The position numbers were made by a program, and so were the translations under genes. From Massospora cicadina (taxonomy: Eukaryota; Entomophthoromycota; Entomophthoromycetes; Entomophthorales; Entomophthoraceae), in NCBI GenBank assembly GCA_022478985.1, contig JAKSZP010000208.1, positions 62,001 through 126,000 on the forward strand: a stretch of DNA of 64,000 nucleotides. The letters are read 5' to 3'. Below are positions 10,798 to 22,250 of this stretch, one piece after another; within the stretch, counting starts at the first letter, position 1, and every line of letters begins with the position of its first letter. The notes under the pieces are model-generated. The model made no database searches. It saw only the letters and a list, made by a program, of their open reading frames with translations, and had not been told where the DNA came from.

Positions 10798-12700
10798 GCA
10801 TTGATGACAACAGGTGAATGTTTCCATTACATTGAAGTGCATACTTTCCCAGTAATATCGCGGCTTCAGGAAATCAGAAGGTTTTTGTAGTCCTCCATGC
10901 CCTACCACCTTGTGCGTGTCAAAAATAATACCCAGCTGCAAGAGGACTTCATAAAAACTCACTTTAACCCTACTACCTTCTTAAGAAGCCAACCGACTTT
11001 CAAGAAGGTATCCATCCTCATCCTTTTTACAGCGGCCAAACAAATTGAGGTGAACCATTGGCGTAATTACTGATGATCATTTTCTTGAACATTATATAAG
11101 TAAAATATGCCGTGATAGTGACATTTGGTAAGCATGATAGACAGTCAGCGATCTAGTGCTTTGCACCTGGTTGGTGGATTATCTTGAACAAATATGCTTG
11201 TAGCTTGAGCGCTCTCCATGCGAGGCGGCCCTCTGTCTCTTGAAGATTTTGTAATCAGTATAATGAAGTGTTTGACCACAACTTTGAACTTTATCTATGG
11301 AGATAATCTGATATCTTTTGTGCGCGTAAATTACCGCTAGACAATCCTATTCAGTCACATTATAGTTCCGCTTGTGGCAGTTTAGAGACCTGCTGCACTA
11401 AGTGATGGGATGCTCCACCCCATCATCCTGCTACGACAAGACCACTCCCATAGTGGAAAGGGAAGCAACAATCTGAATGATAAATTCTTTCTTAAAGTTA
11501 GATACTGCACCACTGGAGCACTGATCAGCGCCATTCAAAGAGCGTCAAAAGCACTCTGACATCATTCCACTTACCTAAAAGTGGCGTCCTTCTTCAGAAG
11601 CTCAAAGATCAGGGCCCTGATACAGCTGAAATTGGGAATAAAACGGCGGTAGTACCCAACTATGCCCAAAAGTACTTGAAATCTTGTTTGGTACTGGGTT
11701 GAATCATTCTTCAGATGGCTCCTACCTTTGCTAGTTGTAGTCTGAGTCAAATAGCGTCTACCACAAACCTGAATATTCTAGTTGGTCTTTAAAGAAGTGG
11801 CACTTGTGGGGCTAAGTTTTGATATTAGCCTCTGCAAGCTGACGGAATACCTCTTTTAAATATATTGAGGTGCTCTGAGAACGTTCATATAAAGACATTT
11901 ACGGCGTCTAGGTATACCAGGACACATGACAGCTTGATATTACTTATGATAGTGTCCATATCCCTCTGGAACGTAGCCAGGGTGCTATATAGCCCCATGT
12001 AGCATACGGTGGGATGAAATAAAACCCTTTGAAGGTGATCATAGTACACTTTTCTCATTCCTCCATTTGTAACTCAATCTGATAGTGCCCTGAGATTAGG
12101 TCCATAGCTGATAATTAACATGCCCCACCCAGTTAATCTAAAGCGTCATCAGTACGCTTTAGTTATGAGTCCTTTTTTGGTGATATAGTTTAGTTTTTGA
12201 TAATCAATTACTACCCAGTTTGTGCTATTCTTCTTAACAATCAATACAGGCGAAGACCAGGAACTCTTAGACGGCTGTAGCATTCCCTGCTTCAGCAGTT
12301 TTCTTATTTCATCAGAAACTATCCCTTCCATGACTTGAGAGTGGCGGATTGGCTGTGATTATTTGGGAGGATGATTACTGGGGATCACCAGATGAATGAC
12401 AACGTGAGAGCATCCAAGATTATGATCATCAGCCGCAAAACCACTTTGTTATTTTGAAAAGAAATCTATTGCACGATTATTCTTCTCTTCTGATAGCCCT
12501 GTTAGAGTTTCTCATGGAACCACCATCATTATGCTGTATTGGGGTTTAATGGAAAGACTGAATTCATCAGGTGACTCAAACTCATAGAACTGGAGGACCT
12601 CATCCGCAGGGGTCAAATGCGGATACGCCACCACCTAAAATTCTCCAGACCCTCAGCGGTCCTTGTTGTAAATTATCTTATAATGCTTTGATTTCCTTAT
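10798..12700 (-). pseudogene. Element C: integrase N-terminus, RNase H and reverse transcriptase
   Basis: On the minus strand from 12700 down: the region before RT, then GIVSDEIRKLLKQGMLQPSK and VKKNSTNWVVIDYQKLNYITKK (12149-12331), the palm with LSCVLVYLDAV near 11903-11930, the connection, RNase H near 11200-11500, and the integrase zinc-finger region near 10800-10960. The catalytic YLDD reads YLDA (11903-11914). Stops and frameshifts are frequent. In a working element this polyprotein copies element RNA into DNA inside the particle and integrates it. Confidence 0.78.
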
Positions 12701-13370
12701 GCCCAGCTAAGATTATGCCTGGAGCCACATGAGGCACAAAGTACAATTGTTTATAAAGGCCAAGAATATCACCATACAGCCCAGTTAAAATCTCAATCTC
12801 TAACTCTGTGCCCGCTATCACTTGAGGCCAGAGGGGATTGGTAAGGCAGCAGCAGATCGAAGCACTAGCCCTTGTTACTTATATATCTGGTGGTGAAGAA
12901 CCTTGGTTTTGTTTTTCAAGCGCCAATAGCAGACAGGGATTACCCCATCACTGTATGCGAGATTAATCTTCCCCATCTGATTGGATTCCTGAGGCACACC
13001 ATTGGAAGTAGAATAAACTGGGATCTGCTGGCCCAATATTTTGAAGGTCTCCTCAGCCAAATCGACAACTGCACCAAAATGGCGCATGAAGGATGCTCCA
13101 ATCAGAATATCATAGTTATCATTAGGTAATACAATCACCAGTGCTGAAATGGCAATTTACCATACTGCAAAGGCAGTGTACTGTAAGCCTCTTCCAATAC
13201 AGTGCATGCCATCCCAGCAGTCCATATACTATCTGGTGCTCCATGTCAGGTTTCATCAGTAACTTAGCTACCAACCTTGTGGATACTATATAACTAGTGC
13301 GCCGGTATCTATGTTGCACAAACTTTGTTTTTCGCAACAAAAATGTCACAACATGTACATTCATAATAAG
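12701..13370 (-). pseudogene. Element C: aspartic protease
   Basis: The catalytic motif is intact as DTGA at 13298-13309 (frame NIDTGALV), although a nearby frameshift means the long open frame from 13364 does not carry it. Downstream, STRLVAKLLMKPDMEHQIVYG and NDNYDILIGASFMRHFGAVVDLAEETFKIL (12875-13138) match the proteases of F and G. The QMGKINLAYSDGVIPV linker to RT follows. This protease is the best preserved part of C. Confidence 0.8.
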
Positions 13371-15204
13371 CAGAATTTTGGTTGTTTAATTTGTGAACGC
13401 CCGAGGAATCTCTTTTTTGAGGAACCGTATAATACCTACCCCAATCTAAGGGTACTCCTTTTGATTGTGTCTACTAAGATTGTGCCATTTACCCCCTTCG
13501 TGAGGGTGCATCCAACAAAGGTTGAGATTCTTCAGAGGTGGCGTGCTATAAAGATTTGACATTCATAAGGCTTTGGTGTTTCCTGGCGACCCTCCTCCAT
13601 GATGGTTTCTTTGGGTTGAGTGCGAGTCAACTTGTGCACATCATCAGCTGGCTGCTGATATAATAGCTCTTAATTGTATCGAAGCCCCTGGTGGAAGGAG
13701 ATCATCTGGATCAGTTGGGACAGAGGTAGTAAACCACGGAAGTAGAGGGTCCCATCTCTACTCCAATTGGTCTTTTTCCTGCTGATACTGGCCCAACTGC
13801 ATGGCATGAACTTGCCGCTTAGTAGGGCAGTAGAACGCAATATTCCCAAGACTAATACAAGTGTAAAAGGTTACTCCAGAGAGGTCTCAGACCCGAGTAT
13901 CAGTAGAAGGTCCAGGCTGGGGGTTGACCGCAGGATTGTAATATGGATGCAGCCAAGGTGGATAGTTATAGGACGACAGGGGATTGTTCAATGGAATTGA
14001 GGAAGGCCAGTTCACACCGCTTGAGGGGTGAGACCCTCAGGGGCTATTGAAGGCTTCTATTCATGGTTAGGAGGGCTGAACGTTGCTGCTAGCTTATGCA
14101 AATAAGTGATGATTTTGAGCAGAAGAATATCCTCTTGCAGGACGAGCCCCACTGCATTAAATAATTTTCAATGAAGCTTTACTGCTGAGATCATTGCGAT
14201 TCCAAATCGGCCTTAGTTAGGTTACCTGCTCCCACCAAGACATGAACCTCCGAGGTAAACTGATTTGTGAACGCCGTCAGATCTTGTTCTGCTAGAACTG
14301 AGTTGTTAAAAATTCTGCCTTCTAATGGGATATTTTCTCTATGCCCCAAACAATCTTAGCACAGTATCCTTAACCTCTTGGTAAGTGACAGAACCAGCCC
14401 TCAGATAACAGAAACTTGTTCAGCACTTTCAACGTTGAGAATAGAGATAAGCAGCTTAGCCTTAAGTGGTCCAACGAACCTTCCACTGTGAACTCAACCA
14501 TTTGAAGAAACCATGAAGACTTCCATCACAATTAAAAGGAGGCAATTTATCAATACATACGTCCTCATTCCGCTCAAAGCTATGAGCTCTGAGGGCAAAC
14601 TGGGCACTGCTCAGGGGTCATAAATTGCTTATTGGCGGGGGAGGGAACAGTAAAATATCAGAGCTCAGCTTTCCACAGAGTTGGAAGCAGCATGGTCCTC
14701 CTCCGCCAGTAACATGGAAAATACATTAGGAGCTCTTTTTTCAAGGAATAATCATTCCTCAAGATTCCGCTTGGTGCAAACTGACTCAAGCTATCTGCTT
14801 GAATGGCAAATAATTCTTCTGCACCTTCCTCAACTATTTAACTACCGTACTGTCACTGTATTTTACTATCATCCCTATTTTGCTCATCAGCTTCCCCACA
14901 GCGACTCTGGGGATATGAGGCAACCTTTAATTGCCACTCAACTTCATGTAGCCGCTCAATGGTGTTGACAAGGTGGCTCATTAATTATCTATTTTGTCAA
15001 TTGAGAATATGCATCTGACTGAACACTTCATTAAACTGATCCATTGCCACTTTATGCTCATGAAAGAGCTCATCTAAGGTTCAGCGTATTGTATTCAAAG
15101 CGTGCTTGATGATAACGTACTGCTCTGACTTGGTAGATGAGGATGGTTTACTGTCAATGCTAACAGGATGTGCCATGGTTCAGATAACTTGTCTTAATAA
15201 TTGG
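13371..15204 (-). pseudogene. Element C: gag region
   Basis: The segment between the protease and the primer-binding site, read on the minus strand. It occupies the gag position and has the expected length (about 1.8 kb) but no open frame longer than about 80 codons and no zinc knuckle that I can read. A block near 14160-14400 (TGCTCCCACCAAGACATGA.C and the GTGAACGCC stretch) resembles the gag of A near 260-400. Function is inferred from position. Confidence 0.55.
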
Positions 15205-15232
15205 ATCAGCGGGCCTCTGTAGTGAGCACCAC
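15205..15232 (-). other. Primer-binding site of element C
   Basis: The minus strand reads GTGGTGCTCACTACAGAGG next to the end of the LTR, the same primer site as in A, F and G with one change. Confidence 0.6.
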
Positions 15233-15734
15233 TGTTATAAATCTGGCGGAATCAGTTGAGATTCGCCAAAGAGTTGCACATGAGGGTTTCCCACTGATGC
15301 AACGGAAAGTCAATATAAAAGTTGCTGTTCCTCTAAAATTAAACTAAAATATAAAATGAAGCTAACGGCTTCAGCGCACACTATTTTAATAAGAACATCA
15401 GAGTCCATTACCATCAATCTTACAACTACAATGTAGATTACTACATGTGATTAATCAAAGACCTCCTTCTTTTTTCGTCACTCCCTTTTCAGTCATCTCT
15501 CAAGCCACTCTTTAGCCCATCTGCGCGGCTACTCTGCTTCTTTAATTCTCATCATTCTCATCTTGTTATTGGAAATTCTGGCCAAATCCTAATATTTGGA
15601 TGAGGTTGAATTGCTTAGCGTTGACCCATATCAAATTGTGGTAATAATAAATGCGCTAACTCATTATTATGGATACCAATGTTCCGTCATTAATAATTTT
15701 AGGCTTAGCATCCAGTCATATAAATTTTTTAACA
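15233..15734 (-). repeat. 5' LTR of element C
   Basis: A 502-bp LTR, TGTTATAAATCTGGCGG at the low end and ..TTTTTTAACA at the high end (plus-strand coordinates). Its low half aligns loosely with the C 3' LTR (TCTGGCGGA, GTTGCACA, CCCACTGATGCAAC), while its high half aligns with the F-type LTR (TTGACCCATATCA, GGCTTAGCATCCAGTCATAT). It therefore belongs to a different subtype from the 3' LTR of the same unit. Confidence 0.7.
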
Positions 15735-16390
15735 ACATGGAACACAGTTATGGGTCCAATGAGGAAGCAGTGATGGTATCTGCTAAGATCATCAAGAAAT
15801 TACACCGGGGGGTGAATATGAACTTGGAAGCTACAATGAAGTTCTACAAGGAGAGTGCAGATGAAGAGAGAAGGGTGTGCCTTAATATAAAAGGGGATCT
15901 TAGGATGCTCTAAAAAATATTTCCATCAAGCAGCCTTGTAATAAGTTGGGACAGAAGAGGATAGGACCTCACCGCAGGATCAAAAAAGGTGGGTCAATAC
16001 TCCTACTAGATGGAGCTACCGCCAAAGTTCCAAATCTTTGAAACATTCACAAGAGTAAACTGAAACCCTTTGAGGGTCTTCCTCCTGAGACCTCAGAATA
16101 ATATCTTGTAGATGGACGCCAAAGTGGGAGGTGAAGTGGATTGTGGCTTCTTGTTAGGTGAAATGGTGTCCAGAATACCTGATATCCTGAAATGGGTTTG
16201 ATGCCGCAGAAAAAGCTGGCCCATAGCTCATGATTATGGCCATGCCCATGACTTGATCTAGGCATTTCATGAACGCTTTCCAGATGCCTTATGTAAAAAG
16301 TCCACCCCTGCAGTTGCAGCTATGAAATAACACCAGCACATAAGAACACTCTCTAGCCAATTTTCCTGGGGAGTGGGGTGGTGCCACAGA
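15735..16390 (+). pseudogene. Chromovirus integrase C-terminus with chromodomain
   Basis: The plus strand encodes the end of a chromovirus Pol across frameshifts. First comes the GPY-type C-terminal domain: NKLGQKRIGPHRRIKKVGQYSY..ELPPKFQIFETF near 15930-16050. Then comes a chromodomain: WEVKWIVASC..(P)EYLIS.NGFDAAEKAGP near 16125-16220, closely matching WEVQEIVASC..NLVSWKGFDAAENS of D. Then a tail, AFHERFPDALCKKSTPAVAAMK, matches MRFPEVKGSKSKKAVTAMK in D. Chromodomains steer integration toward marked chromatin. The upstream part of the element is missing. It may be the far end of the Pol fragment at 6773-7871. Confidence 0.75.
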
Positions 16391-16420
16391 AACTGGAGGG
16401 TAATGTCATGTCCCATAATA
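16391..16420 (+). repeat. Polypurine tract and start of a 3' LTR
   Basis: AACTGGAGGGTAA is followed at 16404 by TGTCATGTCCC, the same arrangement (purine run, TAA, TGTCA) as at the end of D. It marks the 3' LTR of the chromovirus tail just upstream. I could not find the other end of this LTR. Confidence 0.55.
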
Positions 16421-17039
16421 TGATTTATAAAATGGATCAAAGAGACTAGGAGGGAATGATCTAGGACAAAGGGGCCAAGTTGGTTGCCCTCAATGACCTC
16501 AGATATACTGTGGGCAAACTTTAGGTCAAGGTTAAGCAGGCACAGGTTGATCCATAAAATTCGCATGATAAGGGCGAATGTTACATCAACTGTACCAAAA
16601 ATGACCAGTTACGTCCTAACGAAGCTAATTCACTATGTTTGATTGCAAAATGGGTTTTTATCCATATACTAAATTTTTTATTGCCAAAAAAATTTGAGAA
16701 AAAGCTGATGTCAAAAACTTGAGTTCATAAATACTTTAAATATAGAGATACCATGAATGGTAGTATTGTTTTATTGGCCAAGATTGGTTCTAAACCCACC
16801 AAATTGATCAAGACATTTACCAAATTTCTCTTAAAAATGGTGTTTCTTAAACCAATCTCTCTGATGGTATCTACCATTTATTAAAACTATTTTATTTGTT
16901 TAATTATACTTTATACCTTTTATGGCCCTTGAAGGTAACTTCCTCCTTGAGTTATCCTAGAAACATTTTGTATGCTATGAAGGTTTTGTCCCTGTACTGG
17001 ATGTATTAAATTGTTTTTACTTAAAGTATATTTTGGTAA

Positions 17040-17190
17040 GTTTAGACACTCTCCTAAAAAATACCTGATTGCTTGGAAAGGCTAAACTGCCTATGAAAAT
17101 AGTTGGGTAAGCGCAAATGTCTGCACAATCTGTAAGGAGCTGGTGGTTAGGGTCCATAAAGTACACCTCAAGGCCCCTATCTATCAACGT
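17040..17190 (+). pseudogene. Second, unrelated chromodomain fragment
   Basis: The plus strand reads SPKKYLIAWKG(stop)TAYENSWVSANVCT near 17062-17130, then CKELVVRVHK. The pattern YLIxWKG..x(Y)ENSWxxA is the second half of a chromodomain with its conserved Trp residues. Its sequence differs from the chromodomains at 16125 and 20915, so it is from another chromovirus. It lies about 640 bp beyond the start of the preceding 3' LTR, with nothing readable between them. Confidence 0.6.
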
Positions 17191-17889
17191 AAATAGCCGC
17201 TATCCTCTCTATAAAGCTCCCAGATAGACATAAAAATTACGCATTGGTCTACATACAAAGAGATGTGGTATTTCTAGTTCAAAAAAGAGATAATATGGTA
17301 AGTCTAGAGATTCATCCTCTCTGTTTAGACCGTGAATAGTTCAACTAAATGCGCAAAATAGGACCAAAGCTACCAGTAGAACCTTTAATACATTTGGCAA
17401 TTTGGCTCATGTTTTTGATGAGCGGTGAATCACTGCTCTCGCCACTAGGGATCCCCCTACATTACCCCTTTCTTAACTTCTTCCAAGAGAACAGATTAAG
17501 GGGGTCTGAAGGGAGATGGCGCAGATCAGGGGCCAACAGAAGGGCTTCAAGACTTATACCACCCCAGTCAGTCATCCCCAACCCTTTATAAGATTATACT
17601 GGTTTCAAAACTCAAGAAACCATTATACATCAGGAAAACTATATTGGATTATGAGATATGAGGTTATGGATTGCGATTTACTGAACTGAGTTGATAGTCA
17701 AATCTGGGGATACTAAATATAAATCAGTCATCAGAATTAGCTCTTTTAAAGTGTAATATTCCAAACAAATGAATCCGTTCAAATAATCTCAAGTTTTATT
17801 CTACTGAGTGATTCCATTGTTAAATCAAGATGCATGCTGCCAAAGTTTAATATGTTTGTTTGAAATCATCAAAAATTCTTCCTTCCCAA
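17191..17889. other. No gene seen
   Basis: AT-rich sequence between a chromodomain fragment and the left LTR of D. An 80-codon open frame (17349-17591) has no recognisable motif and I do not treat it as a gene. The last five bases, cccaa (17885-17889), are the likely target-site duplication of D. Confidence 0.5.
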
Positions 17890-18780
17890 TGTCAGGAGAG
17901 TGTCTATATCTCTCCAGTTTCCAGCTAGGTGGTACGCGGAGCACAGCCACAAATCAGGAAACTCATTGCTAGGATTATGTTAAGAAGGGCATTGTGAAGG
18001 GCGCCAAAGCCAAATTAACTTTGTGCAAAGGGAGTATAACGTGGTGTAGAGTAGTTGGTAACAGATAAACAAGAAACTTGGGTGGGCCCCACAGGGGAGC
18101 CCATAACCAAGCTGAGATCTGTGCTGGAGGGTTTATATGCCTCAGTTTGGAGGGAACCAAGGTGGCCAACGGTGCACTTGATTTCAACAATACTTTAATG
18201 ATAGTAAGACTGCTAACGTTGTTAAAGACCTTCTTGAGGAAATCGTTGCACAGGTTTGCAATAGTAACTATAAATTAAAAACTGTAAATGAATTGGGGAA
18301 TATATTAAAGGAAAGACAACCAATAAGGAAGTTTAGTATCGAAGAATCATATTTAAAATTTTTTGTGGGAATGAACTGATTGATGGAAATGGTACTAGGC
18401 CCAGGTGCACTAATAAGTGCACGCTTCCATCGGGCAGAGTACTATAGCTAGTAATTGACTGAACTTGGATTATTGATTGAAGACAAGGCCAATCTGAGTT
18501 GGAAATTCGAAATTGTATGGGTTTTGAAACCTCATTTTTCTATCAGTCAAACTGAACCATCATGGTTTGTAAGGTAACTCGTCTGTTTTAACACTAATGC
18601 TGTAACATGGGTTGGGCGTTATGCACTTCACTCAAACCTGGTAATATATAGCCTGCACCCAGCGTTGGTCCAATGTGTGCTTTAGGTCAGGAAGGTCCTT
18701 CAGCTTGACCTTTTGGGCCTCCTGACTCCCAGCCTTGCCTTGGCTGTTGGTACCCTCAATTAAGTCATTTAAATATGACA
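17890..18780 (-). repeat. 3' LTR of element D
   Basis: An 891-bp direct repeat of 24969-25860. The terminal TGTCA/TGACA repeats are perfect. Divergence from the partner is uneven: the first 200 bp on the plus strand differ much more than the remainder, which is nearly identical over long stretches (for example from the ACCATCATGGTTTGTAAGG block on). Confidence 0.88.
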
Positions 18781-18784
18781 TTAT
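18770..18784. repeat. 15-bp target-site duplication, left copy
   Basis: TAAATATGACATTAT occurs here and at 20718-20732, flanking the LINE-like element. The duplicated sequence is the first bases of the D 3' LTR plus the last bases of the D internal region, which proves that the element landed on that junction. Confidence 0.85.
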
Positions 18785-20717
18785 ATTTTATATTTATTGG
18801 AGGCAAGCTGACCAGGGGATGGACATTACCGAAGCTAAAACTAGACTAAATTTAACATAACTACTTGGTTTAAACAAAACGCCCTAATGAGTGGATTGAG
18901 TGAAATGCTTCGAAATCCAACCAACCAGGTGGGCAGCAAAAACTGCTTATCCCTCCATGGCGGAAGGGGAGGGGGGTTGGGAGCTCATCTTTGGCAGCCT
19001 CTTCAGCAGCAGCCGCTTCCTCCCATAGTAGAGTGCATGTCATGGAAGACAGTAATGGCGTTGGGGCATCTGCGCATGGGGTTCAATATCTCTAATAATT
19101 GGGATTTAATGGAAATTTCCCGCAAGGTAAATGGCACTGAGATATTTGGTTAAAGCTTTTTCAGCTTTGATGCGGTCATGTGGGAGTTTAAAGAACGTGG
19201 CAATGTTGGTTTGGGTTATTTTTGCTTTTGGATTCTGTGCTATAGTTGCCACATTCTGGATAGCATCGTTAACATCTTTGTGTAGCTGGTTCACTGTGAT
19301 TTTACTTTTTGAGGTTAGGGTTTCGGGGATAACAGGAGGTGGAATTCCTCCTGTGAGCATTGCTACTGATTTAGTGACAGCTTTACGCAGGGGTCGACAA
19401 TCTGGTGCTGCAGCTGGTTTGACTGTAAGCTGGTAATCACTGCAAAACAATTTGGCTTTTGGCTTTGGGGTATAAAGTTGAGGGGGTATCTGGCATCTCA
19501 TCCTGTATTAATGAACCGCTCAATTTGCAGAGATGGTTCTTCAATGAACTTACCTGATTCATCAATTCAGCCAATAATTCCCATGGGTTTTGTTAAATTA
19601 GATTGGGGAATCAGCGTAAAGTTGAGGTTTGGTTGATTCATTTGAGGGAGAATGGGATTAAACTGGGATCCAATTCAATGCTTGATTGGTGTAATTATTT
19701 ATGGCATTGGGATGAGGAGAAGACTGATTGGTGGCTGCAGGTGCAGCTACAACAACAGGCTTTGGGGTGGGGGTGGTAGGATTGTGCCCCATACCGGAAA
19801 TTGTACAGGGTGGGCAGCAGATTGGAGGTCAGCGGATGAGTCATCCAATCCAGTGGAAGTGGTGTAGGAGGGGCACTTGCATTTCAAGTGGTTTAACTCA
19901 AAACATGATGGACTCATTGTCCGCCCATCCTTGACGCAGGCCCAAAACAGATGATCGGGCACTGAGGGGATAATGGTGCACAGCGGCATTGACATAGCTA
20001 TACTGTTAAATTTAGGGCTGATTGTGGCATATGCCCGAGGCCCAGCGAGTCATGTGTGGCCCCATTTGGGACCACAAATTATAAGATGGGTTGGAGCCAT
20101 AGGCTGCCAAACCATCCATCAGCTCCTGGTGGAGCACTTCAGGGGAGATGGATGGGCAAGCCAGCAAACTGAACCACCAAGGTGATGTCTGCTGGGAGCC
20201 AATTCTGAGTTGTGGGGAGGGGGGTGCCCTGGAATACCAGGGGCACAGTTGCTGCAGTGACAGCATCAGCTTTGCAGGTGAAACTGAGGTTGAAATACCC
20301 CTTGTAAGGCGAAAATCTATAAAACCAGCGGGTGTCATCACCACCTATGCCATTTTGATAATGTCTTGGTCGTGGTATGGGAATAGTTTCCCATATTTGA
20401 CCCTTAGGCTGTAGCGCATGTTGCTCTGAGGGGAGCACTAGGGGGCAGTGAGGTAACGCTTGGGTATGAGCAAGGTGGGCATCTAGGTCCTTGGGTGGAA
20501 CAAATCATCCCATAGGTTTGGAATGACTGGGTAAACCAGTCCTAGCGCGTTTTCCTGCCGGATGGAAAATGGCGGGGGGAGCTTCACTGCTGCCCCAGGC
20601 TGAAGCAGCTGGCGGAGAATCTGAGGACATCAGAGTGAAACTACAATGGGCAAATTTAATTTGTTTTATAAATTCATGTAATTTTGCTTGGTAAGTTATG
20701 CCGAGCAAAAAGAAGTG
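18785..20717 (-). mobile_element. ORF1-only LINE-like element, minus strand
   Basis: A 1,933-bp insertion bounded by a perfect 15-bp duplication. On the minus strand a decayed gag-like frame starts MSSDSPPAASAWG near 20630, resembling MSESSWAS/MSGSSWAS at the ORF1 start of the full LINEs. It runs through a region conserved in the plus copy (PAGFIDFR near 20330; AGLPIHLP near 20150), then a degenerate zinc knuckle SFELNH-type block (CFELNHLKCKCP, 19885-19940, first Cys replaced by Ser), and ends with a 131-codon frame (19106-19501). There is no endonuclease or RT. The 3' end carries the LINE tail (TGTCCATCCCCTGGTCAGC then AATAAATATAAAATATAA). It is either a non-autonomous family or a LINE that lost ORF2; the existence of a second copy favours a family. 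Confidence 0.75.
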
Positions 20718-20732
20718 TAAATATGACATTAT

Positions 20733-20751
20733 CCTCTCCTCTTTTTCGGGC
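20733..20751 (-). other. Polypurine tract of element D
   Basis: The minus strand reads GAAAAAGAGGAGAGGAT followed by AATGTCA, the LTR start. This purine run is the expected plus-strand primer for reverse transcription of D. It is now separated from the main body of its LTR by the LINE-like element. Confidence 0.75.
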
Positions 20752-22250
20752 TCCACCCCCCCTCCAAGGGCATTCTCCAAGGAAAAAAATTTTTGGGCGG
20801 GGGCCAACTTCATGGCAGTGACAGCTTTCTTGGACTTAGAGCCTTTGACCTCTGGGAAACGCACATGGAATGCTCTAATTAGATCTCAGGCATGGTCCAG
20901 TCATGCGCTAGAACCTAACTGTTCTCCGCTGCATCAAATCCCTTCCAGGATACAAGATTATTGAGTCTTCTTCTTACCTGACAGGAGGCTACGATCTCCT
21001 GCACTTCCCACTTTGTCGCACCATTCACAAGATAAGCTTTGGGGGTCTCTGGTAGGGGGCCCTCAAACAATGTAAGCTTTCTTTCATGGAAGAATGAAAA
21101 AATTAGAAACGAGGGGGAGATCAAACTGGTATGAGTTGTGGCCCACTTTTCTGATATTGCGGTAAGGCCCCTTCCTCTTTGGTCCCAGTTTTTTGCATGG
21201 TTAATTGATTGGGATTTTTTAGCATCCAGCTTCACAAGATCTCCTTCCTTGTACGCTGGTCAGACTCATCTCTTACCATCAGCGTTCTCCTTGTAAGAAT
21301 GCATGGCCACATCTAAATTTGTGCTAACCCCCTGGTGTAATTTCTTGATCGTTTTGGCAAAGTCCACCACTGCTTCTCCCTTGGATCCACAAGTGGGCTC
21401 CATGTTAAAGGCGGTATTGAAGACCTAGTTGGTGAAGAAGGGGGAACAACTAATTGATGTATGTTGGGCGTTGTTATAACTGAATGGGCCATGGGGAGAT
21501 GGGAAACCCAATCTTAATGATCTGCGGCGGTGTAGCACTGCAAGTACTGCTTCAAGCACTGGTTCACTTGTTCAGTCTCCCCATCTGATTTGGGGTGATA
21601 GGCAGCTAAACGGCAGGGATGGATTTTCAGAGTCTTAAACAACTCTTACCAGAAGATGGAGGTAAACTGGGGCCCACAATCGCTAAATATTTCTTGGGGG
21701 ACCCCGTGAAGAGCAAACACATGAGTGACAAAGAGCCTAGACATCTTAGCCGCGGTTACTGTGGTTCTGCATGGAATAAAGTGGGCAAACTTCGTAAAAC
21801 AGTCCACCACTACCATGATGGCATCGTAGCCATCAGATACAGGCAATTCCACAATAAAATCCACTGGTAAAGGAGTCCAAGACCCTTAAGTCTTTTGAAC
21901 TGGTACCAACAGCCCCACTAGAGGCTGGCAATCCAGTTTCATTTAGTTACAGACAAGGCACTCTTTACAATACCTGCCCACATGTGCGGCTAACCTCTTC
22001 CAAATGTAAGTGCGGCGAATTAGCTCTAGAGTCTTCGCCTTCCCAGGATGACCAATGGTGATTCCATCATGATAGTCTCAGATGATTTCCAGGCGAAGTG
22101 GTCCAGCGGGAACCCATTGGCGCCCCTGAAACCACACCATCTCATCCTTCACGTGTTAACCCCTGGATAAATCCTCCTGATTCAACGCGCTCTTAGCAAG
22201 GACCATAGTATATTCGGCCAACAAAGGCTGGGAAAGGAGAACCTTTCTGA
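20752..22250 (-). pseudogene. Element D: integrase with C-terminal chromodomain
   Basis: Minus strand, right to left. The zinc-finger end YCKECLVCN is near 21960. The core reads MDFIVELPVSDGYDAIMVVVDCFTKFAHFIP (21646-21864), with the first catalytic Asp in the DFI region, and QEIFSDCGPQFTS with the second. Next is the central region with the expected Glu (near 21550; Q/E block hard to read), then the GPY-type region, and the chromodomain WEVQEIVASCQVRRRLNNLVSWKGFDAAENS (20915-21235). The protein ends MRFPEVKGSKSKKAVTAMKLAP..EKEER just before the polypurine tract. Stops break it into several frames. Chromovirus integrases use this C-terminal reader to choose chromatin targets. Confidence 0.85.

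Larger units (their letters stand above)
7872..15734 (-). mobile_element. Element C: Ty3/gypsy retrotransposon, minus strand, nested insertions
   Basis: A nearly complete gypsy element in the order (right to left) LTR, primer site, gag, protease, RT, RNase H, integrase, LTR. It carries a SINE in the 3' LTR (7956-8086) and an LTR-like insertion in integrase (9671-10797). The left LTR (about 613 bp without the SINE) and right LTR (502 bp) are related but of clearly different subtypes, and the flanks (gagat at 7867-7871, acatg at 15735-15739) do not form a target-site duplication. C may therefore be a recombinant or two fused elements. Confidence 0.7.

Noticed and set aside
15596..15913. 105-codon plus frame that looks like a small gene
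   Set aside because: It starts inside the C 5' LTR and runs across the LTR end at 15734 into a chromovirus integrase fragment, so it is a chance fusion.
16267..16566. 99-codon minus frame with hydrophobic stretches
   Set aside because: The plus strand holds the pol tail, polypurine tract and LTR start of a chromovirus; the minus frame is a shadow.
19131..19436. 101-codon plus frame opposite the LINE-like element
   Set aside because: The minus frame at 19106-19501 is longer and continues the gag-like homology of the element; the plus frame has no homologue in the other copy.
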